DNA of 64,000 bases, taken from the NCBI RefSeq assembly GCF_016093275.1, contig NZ_JAEDAK010000017.1:39422-103421 (forward strand), given 5' to 3'. The notes under the pieces are model-generated. The model saw only the letters and a program-made list of their open reading frames with translations. It ran no database searches and was not told the DNA's origin. Made by a program: the position numbers and the translations under genes. Within the stretch, counting starts at the first letter, position 1. Every line of letters begins with the position of its first letter. Below are positions 25,948-34,209 of this stretch, in pieces. The stretch comes from Inhella proteolytica (lineage in GTDB: Bacteria; Pseudomonadota; Gammaproteobacteria; Burkholderiales; Burkholderiaceae_C).

Positions 25948-26520
25948 ATGACGGAAGCCCGCATCCAGCAGCAGTTCTTCGAGAGCGCCGACCTGTTCTA
26001 CCAGGCCGCCGAGCAGCTCACGCGCCCGCTCGCCGCGGCCGCGCAGATGGCGGTGCTGACCATGACCGGCGGCGGCCGGCTTTTCCTCGCCGGCGCCGGC
26101 CTGGCCCAGTTCGACGCCCAGTGGGCAAGCCAGTTGCTGCTCAACCGGCTGGAGCAGGACCGCCCTGCCCTGTGCGCGCAGTTGCTGAGCGCCCAGTTGG
26201 GCGATCTGCAGGGCGTGCCCGCCTTTGCGCGCCAGTTGCAGGCGCTGGCCCACCCGGGCGATCTGCTGATCTGGGTGGATCCGCTGGGCGAACCCGGCGT
26301 GGCGGAGCTGGTGCTGGCTGCGCGTGCGCAGGACATCGGTATCGTCGCCCTCTGTGGCCAGCAAGATGGGCCGCTGCGCGACTGCCTGGCCGACACCGAT
26401 CTGCTGATCCGCGTCAACCACGCGCGCTGGCCGCGCGTCAGCGAAACCCATCGCCTGGCGCTGCATGCGCTCTGCGATGCCATCGATGCCCAACTGCTCG
26501 GCCTCGACGCCGGAGTCTGA
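25948..26520 (+). CDS. diaA: SIS domain protein, DiaA/GmhA-like
   Basis: 190 aa sugar isomerase (SIS) domain protein, the length of DiaA and phosphoheptose isomerase GmhA. Start RIQQQFFESADLFYQAAEQL matches the DiaA/GmhA helix and GGGRLFLAGAGLAQFDAQ the SIS core. The position between yraN and a dual-BON lipoprotein is the conserved diaA place, and DiaA in E. coli helps DnaA assemble at oriC. The zinc and substrate residues of true GmhA are not evident (no HxxEE), which favours a DiaA-type role. The gene name is therefore by synteny. Confidence 0.82.
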   Translation: MTEARIQQQFFESADLFYQAAEQLTRPLAAAAQMAVLTMTGGGRLFLAGAGLAQFDAQWASQLLLNRLEQDRPALCAQLLSAQLGDLQGVPAFARQLQALAHPGDLLIWVDPLGEPGVAELVLAARAQDIGIVALCGQQDGPLRDCLADTDLLIRVNHARWPRVSETHRLALHALCDAIDAQLLGLDAGV

Positions 26521-26524
26521 TCCC

Positions 26525-27151
26525 ATGAGCCTGACCCAAAAATTCCTGCCCCTTACCCTGGCCCTGGCAGCGCTGACGGTGTCCCTGTCGGCTTGCGCGC
26601 CCCTGGTGGTGGGCGGCGCCATGATGGGCGGCGCCCTGGTGGCCACGGACCGCCGCACCGCCGGCACGCAGCTGGAAGACCAAGGCATCGAGCTCAAGGC
26701 CGCAATGCGCCTCAAGGAACAGCTCGGCGACCGCGTGCACATCAACGTCAACGCCTACAACCGCGTGCTGCTGCTGAGCGGAGAAGTGAAGGACGAGGCC
26801 GACAAGCAGCGCGCCCAGACCATCGCCGCCCAGGTGGACAACGTCGCGCGCGTGGTCAACGAGCTCCAGGTCGGCTTCATCAGCAGCCTGAGCTCGCGCT
26901 CGAACGACCTGGTGCTGGCCGCGAAGATCAAGGCTACGCTGATCGACGCCCGCGACCTGATGTCCAACGCCTTCCAGGTGGTGGTGGAGCGCGGCGAGGT
27001 CTACCTGATGGGCCGCGTGACCGAACGTGAGGCACACCGCGCCAGCGAGCTGGTTCGCGGCATCCCCGGCGTGCAGAAAGTCGTGCGGGTGTTCGACCTT
27101 CTCAGCGAGGAAGAGCTCGCCCGCCTCGTTCCACCGAAGCCATCCAACTGA
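26525..27151 (+). CDS. dolP: dual BON-domain outer membrane lipoprotein DolP (YraP)
   Basis: 208 aa. Lipoprotein signal with lipobox LSAC (Cys about residue 24), then two BON domains: INVNAYNRVLLLSGEVKDEADKQRA-type at about 72-115 and NAFQVVVERGEVYLMGRVTE at about 150-195. In E. coli DolP sits in the outer membrane, binds anionic lipid and supports membrane integrity. ATG 26525 is 4 nt after the stop of the SIS gene, so it is in the same operon. Confidence 0.92.
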   Translation: MSLTQKFLPLTLALAALTVSLSACAPLVVGGAMMGGALVATDRRTAGTQLEDQGIELKAAMRLKEQLGDRVHINVNAYNRVLLLSGEVKDEADKQRAQTIAAQVDNVARVVNELQVGFISSLSSRSNDLVLAAKIKATLIDARDLMSNAFQVVVERGEVYLMGRVTEREAHRASELVRGIPGVQKVVRVFDLLSEEELARLVPPKPSN

Positions 27152-27170
27152 AGCAGCGCCGGCGCGGCGC

Positions 27171-28046
27171 TTACTTCAGGCGCCTGATCAAGCTGGAGGT
27201 GTCCCAGCGGCCGCCGCCGAGCTTCTGCACTTCTGCATAGAACTGGTCGACCAGGGCCGTGACGGGCAGGCTGCTGCCGTTGCGGCGCGCTTCGTCTAGC
27301 ACCAGGCCGAGGTCCTTGCGCATCCAGTCCACCGCGAAGCCGAAATCGAAGCGGTCTTCCAGCATGGTGGGGCCTCGCTGGTCCAGCTGCCAGCTCTGAG
27401 CGGCACCGCCGCCGATCACCTTGAGTACCGTGGGCATGTCCAGGCCCGCGCGCTGGCCAAAGGCGAGGGCTTCGGCCAGGCCCTGCACCAGGCCGGCGAT
27501 GCAGATCTGATTGACCATCTTGGCGAGCTGGCCGGCGCCGCTCTCGCCGAGCAGGGTGACGGCCTTGGCGTAAGCGCGCAGCACGGATTCCACACGCGCG
27601 AACGCCGCCGCGTCGCCGCCGCACATCACCGTCAGCTGCCCCTTCTGCGCGCCCACCTCTCCGCCGGAAACCGGGGCATCGATGAAGGCCACGCCCTGCT
27701 CGGCGCAGCGCTGCGCCATCTCGCGCGCCAGGGTGGCCGAGGTGGTGGTGTGGTCCACCACCACGCTGCCAGCGGCCAGGCTGGCCAGCACGCCTTGCGG
27801 GCCGGCCACGACCTCGCGCACATCGTCATCGCGCCCCACGCACAGGCACACCAGCTGCGCGCCCTGGGCCGCCGCCTGCGGGCTGGCCGCCGCCTGGCCG
27901 CGATGGGCCTGCGCCCAGCCCTGGGCCTTGGCGGCGCTGCGGTTGAACACCGTCACGCGATGGCCGGCAGCCTGCAAATGACCGGCCATCGGGCCGCCCA
28001 TGGCGCCCAGGCCAATGAAGGCAATGTTCAGGTTCGAAGGGCTCAT
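27171..28046 (-). CDS. NAD(P)-dependent 3-hydroxyisobutyrate dehydrogenase family oxidoreductase
   Basis: 291 aa beta-hydroxyacid dehydrogenase. N-terminal Rossmann motif IAFIGLGAMGGPMAGHL, substrate loop FIDAPVSGGEVGAQKGQLTVM and catalytic-lysine helix GAGQLAKMVNQICIAGLVQGLAEAL are all present. Related enzymes include 3-hydroxyisobutyrate, tartronate-semialdehyde and glyoxylate/succinic semialdehyde reductases; the exact substrate is open. The ATG at 28046 shares one base with the TGA of the TPR gene; a GTG one codon upstream is possible. The pair is probably co-transcribed. Confidence 0.9.
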   Translation of the reverse strand: MSPSNLNIAFIGLGAMGGPMAGHLQAAGHRVTVFNRSAAKAQGWAQAHRGQAAASPQAAAQGAQLVCLCVGRDDDVREVVAGPQGVLASLAAGSVVVDHTTTSATLAREMAQRCAEQGVAFIDAPVSGGEVGAQKGQLTVMCGGDAAAFARVESVLRAYAKAVTLLGESGAGQLAKMVNQICIAGLVQGLAEALAFGQRAGLDMPTVLKVIGGGAAQSWQLDQRGPTMLEDRFDFGFAVDWMRKDLGLVLDEARRNGSSLPVTALVDQFYAEVQKLGGGRWDTSSLIRRLK

Positions 28047-29362
28047 CACCGCGCCCCCCCGAGCTTCTGCTTCAGTTCCTGGGCTTCCTTGAACTGCGGC
28101 GCCAACTTGAGCGCCTGGTCCACCGCCTCGCGGGCCTTGGCCAGGTCATCCATTGCCTGGTGGGCCTGTGCCACGCGCAGCAACAGCAGAGGCTGGTTGG
28201 GCTGGGCCTTCAAGGTCTTGCCCAGAAGTTCCAAGGCCAGCTTGGGCTCCTTGCGGGCCAGATGCACGAAGGCCAGGGTGTCGACATAGCTGAGCTGGTT
28301 GGGCTGCAGTTCGATGGCCCGGCGCGCCGAGCGCAGGGCTTCGTCGAGATCGACCTTGCGCTCGGCGTTCATCCAGGCCAGGTTGTTCAAGGCCGGGTGG
28401 TACTTCGGATCGGCGCGCAGCGCCAGGCGGTACGCCGCCTGGGCGCCGTCGAGATCCTTGCGCGCGGCCTTGATCATGGCGATCTTGGTGTGGACAAGGG
28501 CGGCCGGCACATCGGCCACGCTGAGCAGGCTCTGCAACCCTTCGACGGCCTTGGCCGTCTGGTCGTTAGCCACCAGGGCATCGGCCAGCGCCATCTGTGC
28601 CGGCACGGACTTGCCATCGGTCTTGACGGCCTGCTGGGCATGGCGCAGCGCAGCGGCGCGATCTCCCAGGCTTTGCGCCAGTTCTGCCGCCCCGATCCAG
28701 GGCTGGGCATTGCCCGGCAGTTCGGCCGCCGCCTTTTCGAGTGTCTTCAGGGCCTCCGGCCCGCGGTTCTGCCGCGCCTGGGCACGAGCCAGGCCCTGCC
28801 AGACCGTCCAGCCTGCTCCGGGCACCGTCAAGGCCTGCTTGAACACGGGCTCGGCCAGGGCCGGCTTGTTGGTATTGAGGTAGAGCTCGCCCAGGTCGAC
28901 CTGGGCCGGCAGGAAGCGCGGCTCCTCTTGCACCAGGGCTTTGAGCAGCGGTTCGGCTTTGGCCGTATCCCCCGCCATCAGGGCCAGGCGGGCCACGCCC
29001 AGTCGGGCGGGCAGGTGCTTGGGGTCTCGCTTAAGGCCTTCCAGAACCGCGGCTTGTGCGGCCTTGAGGTCGCCACGGCGCAGGGCCACGTCACCCAGGC
29101 CCACCCACGGCGCCCCGGACTTCGGATCCAGCTGGGTCGCCTGCTTGAAGGCCGCCTCAGCGGCCTTCAGATCGCCCTGGCCGAGCGCCACGCGCCCGGC
29201 CTGCCACTGCTTGCGGGCCTCCGGCTGGGCGGGCTCGAACGGATCCTGAGCGCCCGCGGCACCCTGCTGAGGCGGCAGCCGCGTTTCGATGATGGGACCG
29301 GCCGGGGCCGAGAGCGAAAGCGCCAGCAGGGTGCAGGCAAAAGCGGCGGGAAGCGGACGCAT
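28046..29362 (-). CDS. periplasmic tetratricopeptide-repeat protein
   Basis: 438 aa with a signal peptide (MRPLPAAFACTLLALSLSAPAG) and TPR units over almost the full mature length, from ARKQWQAGRVALGQGDLKAAEAAFKQA onward, at least ten 34-residue repeats with the usual W/G/A/P spacing. Such proteins are scaffolds; no enzymatic domain is visible. The gene is 38 nt downstream of pilU, so a link with type IV pilus function is possible but unproven. Start ATG 29362; a TTG two codons upstream is rejected. Confidence 0.87.
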   Translation of the reverse strand: MRPLPAAFACTLLALSLSAPAGPIIETRLPPQQGAAGAQDPFEPAQPEARKQWQAGRVALGQGDLKAAEAAFKQATQLDPKSGAPWVGLGDVALRRGDLKAAQAAVLEGLKRDPKHLPARLGVARLALMAGDTAKAEPLLKALVQEEPRFLPAQVDLGELYLNTNKPALAEPVFKQALTVPGAGWTVWQGLARAQARQNRGPEALKTLEKAAAELPGNAQPWIGAAELAQSLGDRAAALRHAQQAVKTDGKSVPAQMALADALVANDQTAKAVEGLQSLLSVADVPAALVHTKIAMIKAARKDLDGAQAAYRLALRADPKYHPALNNLAWMNAERKVDLDEALRSARRAIELQPNQLSYVDTLAFVHLARKEPKLALELLGKTLKAQPNQPLLLLRVAQAHQAMDDLAKAREAVDQALKLAPQFKEAQELKQKLGGAR

Positions 29363-29400
29363 GGGCAAGGCAGGTCAGCAGCAAAGCTGCGGATGATGCC

Positions 29401-30537
29401 TCAGACGATGGTCAGGTGTTCGGTACCCGAACTCAGATCGCCGCTACGCGCGCGCTCGCTGTTGAGCTTGATGTTGAGGCGCAGATCGTTGACCGAGTCG
29501 GCATTGCGCAGTGCGTCCTCGTAGGTCACACGGCCAGCCTCGTAGAGGTCGAACAGGGCCTGGTCGAAGGTCTGCATGCCGAGCTCGCGCGAGCGCTTCA
29601 TCACGTCCTTGATCTCGCCCACCTCGCCCTTGAAGATCAGCTCGGAGATCAGCGGCGTGTTGATGAGGATCTCCACCGCCGCCACGCGGCCCTTGCCCTC
29701 GCGGCGCGGCAACAGGCGCTGCGACACCAGGGCCTTGAGGTTGAGCGACAGATCCATCAGCAGCTGGGTACGCCGCTCTTCCGGGAAAAAGTTGATGATG
29801 CGATCCAGCGCCTGGTTGGCGCTGTTGGCGTGCAGGGTGGCCATGCAGAGGTGGCCGGTTTCGGCAAAGGCCACGGCATGGTCCATGGTCTCGCGGTCAC
29901 GGATTTCACCCATCAGAATGACGTCAGGCGCCTGGCGCAGCGTGTTCTTCAGCGCCGCCTCCCAGCCGTCGGTGTCGATGCCAACCTCGCGTTGCGTGAT
30001 CACGCAGTTCTTGTGCGGGTGCACGAACTCGACCGGGTCCTCGATGGTGATGATGTGGCCGTAGCTGGTCTCGTTGCGGTGGTCGATCATGGCTGCGAGC
30101 GTCGTGCTCTTGCCCGAGCCAGTGCCGCCCACCAGGATGATCAGGCCGCGCTTGGTCTGCACCAGCTCGTTGAGGATGGGCGGCAGGTCCATGCTCGCCA
30201 CCGTGGGCAAGGTGGCCGGGATGGTGCGCAGCACCAGGCCCACATTGCCCTGCTGCACGAACGCGTTGGCGCGGAAGCGCCCGATACCCTGCGGCGAGAT
30301 CGCGAAGTTGCACTCCTTGGTGCGCTCGAACTCCGCGGTCTGCTTGTCGTTCATGATCGCCCGCGCCAGCTGGATGGTGTGCTGGCCGGTCAGCGGCTGC
30401 GGGCTGACCTTGGTGATCTTGCCGTCCACCTTGATGGCGGGGGGGAACTCGGCGGTCAGGAACAGGTCGGAGCCCTTGCGGCTGACCATCAGGCGCAGCA
30501 GGTCGTTGATGAATTTGGATGCCTGGTCGCGTTCCAT
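29401..30537 (-). CDS. pilU: type IV pilus twitching motility ATPase PilU
   Basis: 378 aa PilT-like hexameric ATPase. Walker A GGTGSGKST in LIILVGGTGSGKSTTLAAMIDH, Asp box TIEDPVEFVHPHKN, Walker B ILMGEIRDRETM and His box ETGHLCMATLHANSA are clear. It is a PilT-dependent retraction ATPase. The ATG at 30537 has AAAGGA upstream on the minus strand. Shorter than P. aeruginosa PilU by a few residues; follows pilT after 100 nt of hairpin-rich spacer. Confidence 0.95.
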   Translation of the reverse strand: MERDQASKFINDLLRLMVSRKGSDLFLTAEFPPAIKVDGKITKVSPQPLTGQHTIQLARAIMNDKQTAEFERTKECNFAISPQGIGRFRANAFVQQGNVGLVLRTIPATLPTVASMDLPPILNELVQTKRGLIILVGGTGSGKSTTLAAMIDHRNETSYGHIITIEDPVEFVHPHKNCVITQREVGIDTDGWEAALKNTLRQAPDVILMGEIRDRETMDHAVAFAETGHLCMATLHANSANQALDRIINFFPEERRTQLLMDLSLNLKALVSQRLLPRREGKGRVAAVEILINTPLISELIFKGEVGEIKDVMKRSRELGMQTFDQALFDLYEAGRVTYEDALRNADSVNDLRLNIKLNSERARSGDLSSGTEHLTIV

Positions 30538-30567
30538 GGTTTTTTCAGTCCTTTCACCCGCTCTCCA

Positions 30568-30625
30568 CGGGCCGGCTTGCATGCCGGCCCGCTTCGACCG
30601 GCGGCGCCGAGTCTTCCGGACTCGG
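30568..30625. repeat. two tandem hairpins between pilT and pilU
   Basis: Hairpin 1: CGGGCCGGC / GCCGGCCCG with a 6-nt loop (30568-30591). Hairpin 2: CCGAGTC / GACTCGG with a 5-nt loop (30607-30625). Neither is followed by a U-run on either strand, so they look like mRNA-stability or translation-level elements rather than terminators. Confidence 0.6.
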
Positions 30626-30637
30626 CTTGGTCCGGTC

Positions 30638-31681
30638 TCAGCCCGGGAAGTTTTCCGGGAACTTGGCCTTCGCGCGCGCCTCGGCCGGGCTGATGACGTT
30701 GCGCTTGACCAGCTCGGTGAGGTTCTGGTCGAGCGTCTGCATGCCCTGGCCCTGGCCGGTCTGGATGGACGAATACATCTGCGCCACCTTGTTCTCGCGA
30801 ATGAGGTTGCGGATGGCCGAGGTGCCGATCATGATCTCGTGCGCCGCCACACGGCCGCTGCCGTCCTTGAGCTTGCACAGAGTCTGGGAGATCACCGCCA
30901 CCAGGGATTCGGACAGCATCGCGCGCACCATGTCTTTCTCAGCCGCGGGGAACACGTCGACGATGCGGTCCACCGTCTTGGCCGCCGATGAGGTGTGCAA
31001 GGTGCCGAACACCAGGTGGCCGGTTTCGGCCGCGGTCAGCGCCAGGCGGATGGTTTCCAGGTCGCGCATCTCACCCACCAGCACCGCGTCCGGGTCCTCA
31101 CGCAGCGCGCTGCGCAGGGCGTTGGCGAAGCTCAGCGTGTGCGGGCCCACCTCGCGCTGGTTGATCAGGCACTTCTTGCTCTCATGCACGAACTCGATTG
31201 GATCCTCGATGGTGAGGATGTGGCCGTACTCGTTCTCGTTCAGGTGGTTGACCATGCCGGCCAGCGTGGTGGACTTGCCCGAGCCGGTCGGCCCCGTCAC
31301 CAGCACCATGCCGCGTGGGCGCAGTGCCAGGTCGGCGAAGACCTTGGGGCAACCCAGCTGCTCGAGCGTCAGGATCTTGCTCGGGATGGTGCGGAATACC
31401 GCGCCGGCGCCGCGGTTCTGGTTGAAGGCATTGACGCGGAACCGCGCCAGGCCCTGGATCTCGAACGAGAAGTCGACTTCCAGCGTGTCCTCGTACACCT
31501 TGCGCTGGCTGTCGTTCATGATGTCGTACACCATGTCGTGCACACCGCGGTGGTCGAGCGCCTCGACATTGATGCGGCGCACATCGCCATGCACCCGGAT
31601 CATCGGCGGCAGACCGGCCGAGAGGTGCAAATCCGAGGCCTTGTTCTTGACCGAGAACGCGAGCAGCTGGGTGATGTCCAT
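30638..31681 (-). CDS. pilT: type IV pilus retraction ATPase PilT
   Basis: 347 aa, very like P. aeruginosa PilT (344 aa). It begins MDITQLLAFSVKNKASDLHL at ATG 31681; the GTG four codons upstream is not needed. Walker A GPTGSGKST, Asp box TIEDPIEFVHES, Walker B VLVGEMRDLETI, His box ETGHLVFGTLHTSSA and the AIRNLIRE motif needed for retraction are present. Drives pilus disassembly and twitching. Divergent from yggS (32 bp), as in most Proteobacteria. Confidence 0.97.
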   Translation of the reverse strand: MDITQLLAFSVKNKASDLHLSAGLPPMIRVHGDVRRINVEALDHRGVHDMVYDIMNDSQRKVYEDTLEVDFSFEIQGLARFRVNAFNQNRGAGAVFRTIPSKILTLEQLGCPKVFADLALRPRGMVLVTGPTGSGKSTTLAGMVNHLNENEYGHILTIEDPIEFVHESKKCLINQREVGPHTLSFANALRSALREDPDAVLVGEMRDLETIRLALTAAETGHLVFGTLHTSSAAKTVDRIVDVFPAAEKDMVRAMLSESLVAVISQTLCKLKDGSGRVAAHEIMIGTSAIRNLIRENKVAQMYSSIQTGQGQGMQTLDQNLTELVKRNVISPAEARAKAKFPENFPG

Positions 31682-31713
31682 GATGTGGGGCACAGAGTAG
31701 GCTGCGGACCATT

Positions 31714-32439
31714 ATGGCGATCCCCCCCGTGCTTTCCGACCCCCGTTTCTCCGACCTGCCCGCGCGCCTGCAATCCGTGCATGCGCGCATGGATGAGGCC
31801 TGTGCGCTGTACGGGCGCCCTGCCGGCACCGTGCAGCTGCTCTGCGTGAGCAAGACGCAGCCCGCCGCCGCCATCCGCGCGGCCCATGCGCTGGGTGAAC
31901 GGCACTTTGGTGAGAACTATGTCCAGGAGGCGCTGGACAAGATGACCGAGCTGGCCGACCTGCAACCACCTCCGATCTGGCACCTCATCGGCCCCCTGCA
32001 GGCCAACAAGACCCGCGTGGTGGCCGAGGCCTTCGACTGGGTGCATAGCGTGGACCGGCTGCGCATCGCCGAGCGGCTGAGCAACCAGCGCCCGGCTGAG
32101 CGGGCGCCGCTGCAGGTCTGCCTGCAGGTCAACATCAGCGGCGAAGACAGCAAGCATGGTGTCAGTCCACAGGATTGCCTGGATCTGGCCAACTCCGTGG
32201 CCGCCCTGCCTCGGCTGCGCCTGCGGGGCCTGATGGCCATTCCGGCTCCTGCCGAAGGCTTTGAAGCGCAACGCCAGGCGCACCGCCAGCTGGCCGCACT
32301 GATGCATGCGCTCAACACCCAGGGCCTGCAGCTGGACACCCTGAGCATGGGCATGAGTGCGGACCTGGAAGCTGCCGTGGCCGAAGGGGCGCACTGGGTG
32401 CGCATCGGCACCGCCCTGTTCGGGGCGCGCCCAGGCTGA
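31714..32439 (+). CDS. yggS: YggS family pyridoxal phosphate homeostasis protein
   Basis: 241 aa single-domain TIM-barrel PLP protein (PLPBP). The PLP lysine is in LLCVSKTQP; HFGENYVQEALDK, WHLIGPLQANKTR, LQVNISGEDSKHG and LSMGMSADLEAAV are family marks. It buffers PLP and affects amino acid and 2-oxoacid levels; no enzyme reaction is known. Divergent from pilT. Confidence 0.95.
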   Translation: MAIPPVLSDPRFSDLPARLQSVHARMDEACALYGRPAGTVQLLCVSKTQPAAAIRAAHALGERHFGENYVQEALDKMTELADLQPPPIWHLIGPLQANKTRVVAEAFDWVHSVDRLRIAERLSNQRPAERAPLQVCLQVNISGEDSKHGVSPQDCLDLANSVAALPRLRLRGLMAIPAPAEGFEAQRQAHRQLAALMHALNTQGLQLDTLSMGMSADLEAAVAEGAHWVRIGTALFGARPG

Positions 32440-32559
32440 CGGCAGGCTGTCGCTGTTGCCCGGCCGGCACAGCGCGCGCACCAGCGCTCGCCACCCTCGC
32501 ACAGGCCGAGTACAAAGAGGACTTGGCCCCCATCCGGGGCGACTTGCCAGGAGCTTGCG

Positions 32560-33708
32560 ATGCGTGTTCGTCGTGCCCGAGTGCTGCAGGGATGGATGGG
32601 GTTGGGCCTGGCCCTCACGCTGGCCGCGCCGGCCTGGGCGCAGGAGTTCAAGCTCACCGGTTTCGCTTCCCTGGTGCTTGGCCGCAGCAGCGGCGGCTGC
32701 GTGGCCACCGAAGCCATGGCGCCGCGCTACCAGGAAGCCTGCACGCGCAGCATTGCCGACTGGGGCCATGGCGCGGTGTACCGCGATGACTGGGAACTCG
32801 ACCAGGAAAGCCGTGCCGGGTTGCAGGGCGAGTGGCGCCTGAGCAAGCAGCTCAGTGCAGTGGCCCAGGTCAGTGCCCGCACGCTGAAGAACCAGCATGC
32901 CAATCTGGAGTGGGCCTACGTCAGCTACAGCCCCACGCCCGAATGGAAATTGCAGCTGGGGCGCAAGCGCATCCCGCTTTACTACTACTCCGACTTCCAG
33001 GACATCGGCTTCGCCTACAACACCATCCGCCCCACCCCCGATGTCTACGGCTGGGATGTCGTCAACTACAACGGCGCCAGTCTCAGCAACACGCGCAGCC
33101 TGGGCGACTGGACCCTGCGCACCGAGCTCTACACCGGCAGCGAAACGAGCCGCAAGAACCCCTACTACACGATCTTCATCGATGAGGAACAGGACGTGCG
33201 CTGGGGCGGCATCCGCGGCCTGTCAGCCGAGATCAGCCGCGACTGGTTCACCGGCCGCATCAGCTACACGCGCACGAATTTTGGCGTGCGCGATCGCGCC
33301 AGCGGCGAACAGGCCGAGCTCTACAACGGACGCACGCGCGCCAACCAGAGCTTCCTCGGCCTGGTGCTGAACGGCGACTGGGACGAGTGGCAGTGGCGCA
33401 GCGAGTTCGGCAAGGCCTCGCGCATGGAGGCCGCGGGCTATGACGCTCGCTTCTGGCTCGCCACCCTGGGCCGCCAGTTCGGTCACTTCACCCTCACGGC
33501 CGGCATGAGCCGCTACGCCGAGCGCAGCGACTTCGACCTCGACAGCTATGTGCCCGTGACCCTGAACACCCGCACCCTGGCCCTGCGCTACGACCTGCAC
33601 AAGGGCGGCGCACTGAAGCTGCAGTGGGACCGGGTGCGCGACCGCAGCCCCAGCGCGCTGACCGGCGACAACCGCCTGATCAGCCTGTCCTACGACCTGG
33701 TGTTCTGA
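32560..33708 (+). CDS. outer-membrane beta-barrel protein (porin-like)
   Basis: 382 aa. Signal peptide MRVRRARVLQGWMGLGLALTLAAPAWA, then alternating amphipathic strands (for example WAYVSYSPTPEWKLQLGRKR, FTGRISYTRTNFGVRD, LTAGMSRYAERSDFDL) and a C-terminal Phe after YDLV, the signal for BAM insertion. No match to a named porin that I recognise. RBS AGGAG supports the ATG at 32560. It is 12 nt upstream of a PstS-like periplasmic protein gene, and the two likely form an operon ended by the terminator at 34156-34180. Confidence 0.82.
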   Translation: MRVRRARVLQGWMGLGLALTLAAPAWAQEFKLTGFASLVLGRSSGGCVATEAMAPRYQEACTRSIADWGHGAVYRDDWELDQESRAGLQGEWRLSKQLSAVAQVSARTLKNQHANLEWAYVSYSPTPEWKLQLGRKRIPLYYYSDFQDIGFAYNTIRPTPDVYGWDVVNYNGASLSNTRSLGDWTLRTELYTGSETSRKNPYYTIFIDEEQDVRWGGIRGLSAEISRDWFTGRISYTRTNFGVRDRASGEQAELYNGRTRANQSFLGLVLNGDWDEWQWRSEFGKASRMEAAGYDARFWLATLGRQFGHFTLTAGMSRYAERSDFDLDSYVPVTLNTRTLALRYDLHKGGALKLQWDRVRDRSPSALTGDNRLISLSYDLVF

Positions 33709-33720
33709 GGGAGTCCCGCC

Positions 33721-34134
33721 ATGCTGCCGCTCCGCACCCTCGCACTCGCTCTGCTCACCTGCACGGCCGCCCAGGCGCAGGTGGTCGTGGTCGTCAATCC
33801 CAAGGCCGGGCTGGACAGCCTCAGCACCGAGCAGGTGGCCGCCTTTTTCCTGGGCAAGTCCAGCAGCCTGCCCGGCGGCCTGAGCCAGGCCCTGGACCTA
33901 CCCGAAGCCAACGCCGCACGCGACCAGTTCTATGCCAAGGGCGCCGGCAAGTCGGCCAGCCAGGTCAAGGCCACCTGGGCCCGCCTGGCCTTCTCGGGCA
34001 AGGCGACGCCGCCCAAGGAACTCGCCAACGCGGCCGAGGTGAAGAAGTTCGTCGGCGCCCATGCCGACGCAGTGGGCTACATCGAGAAGGCGGCCGTCGA
34101 CGGCAGCGTCAAGGTGGTGCTGACGATCGAGTGA
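33721..34134 (+). CDS. short PstS-like periplasmic substrate-binding-type protein
   Basis: 137 aa with a signal peptide (MLPLRTLALALLTCTAAQAQ). The mature part VVVVNPKAGLDSLSTEQVAAFFLGK resembles the first lobe of phosphate ABC-transporter binding proteins, but the protein is less than half the usual length, so it is a single-lobe relative and may not bind phosphate. No permease or ATPase gene is nearby. Paired with the upstream beta-barrel; such pairs recur in Proteobacteria with unknown role. Confidence 0.8.
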   Translation: MLPLRTLALALLTCTAAQAQVVVVVNPKAGLDSLSTEQVAAFFLGKSSSLPGGLSQALDLPEANAARDQFYAKGAGKSASQVKATWARLAFSGKATPPKELANAAEVKKFVGAHADAVGYIEKAAVDGSVKVVLTIE

Positions 34135-34155
34135 GCGTTCGGCGCGACCAAGAAA

Positions 34156-34180
34156 AAAGGGCCCGCGCTGCGGGCCCTTT
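34156..34180. terminator. bidirectional Rho-independent terminator
   Basis: A perfect 11-bp stem AAAGGGCCCGC / GCGGGCCCTTT with a 3-nt loop. On the minus strand a TTTTTTCTT tract follows; on the plus strand the tract is shorter (TTTGCTT). It serves the convergent PstS-like gene and the TonB receptor gene. Confidence 0.87.
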
Positions 34181-34209
34181 GCTTGCATGAAAGAACGGCC
34201 GGAGCCGGA

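Noticed and set aside
27154..27170. Hairpin between convergent dolP and the dehydrogenase gene as a terminator
   Set aside because: Only a 6-bp stem and no U-tract on either strand.
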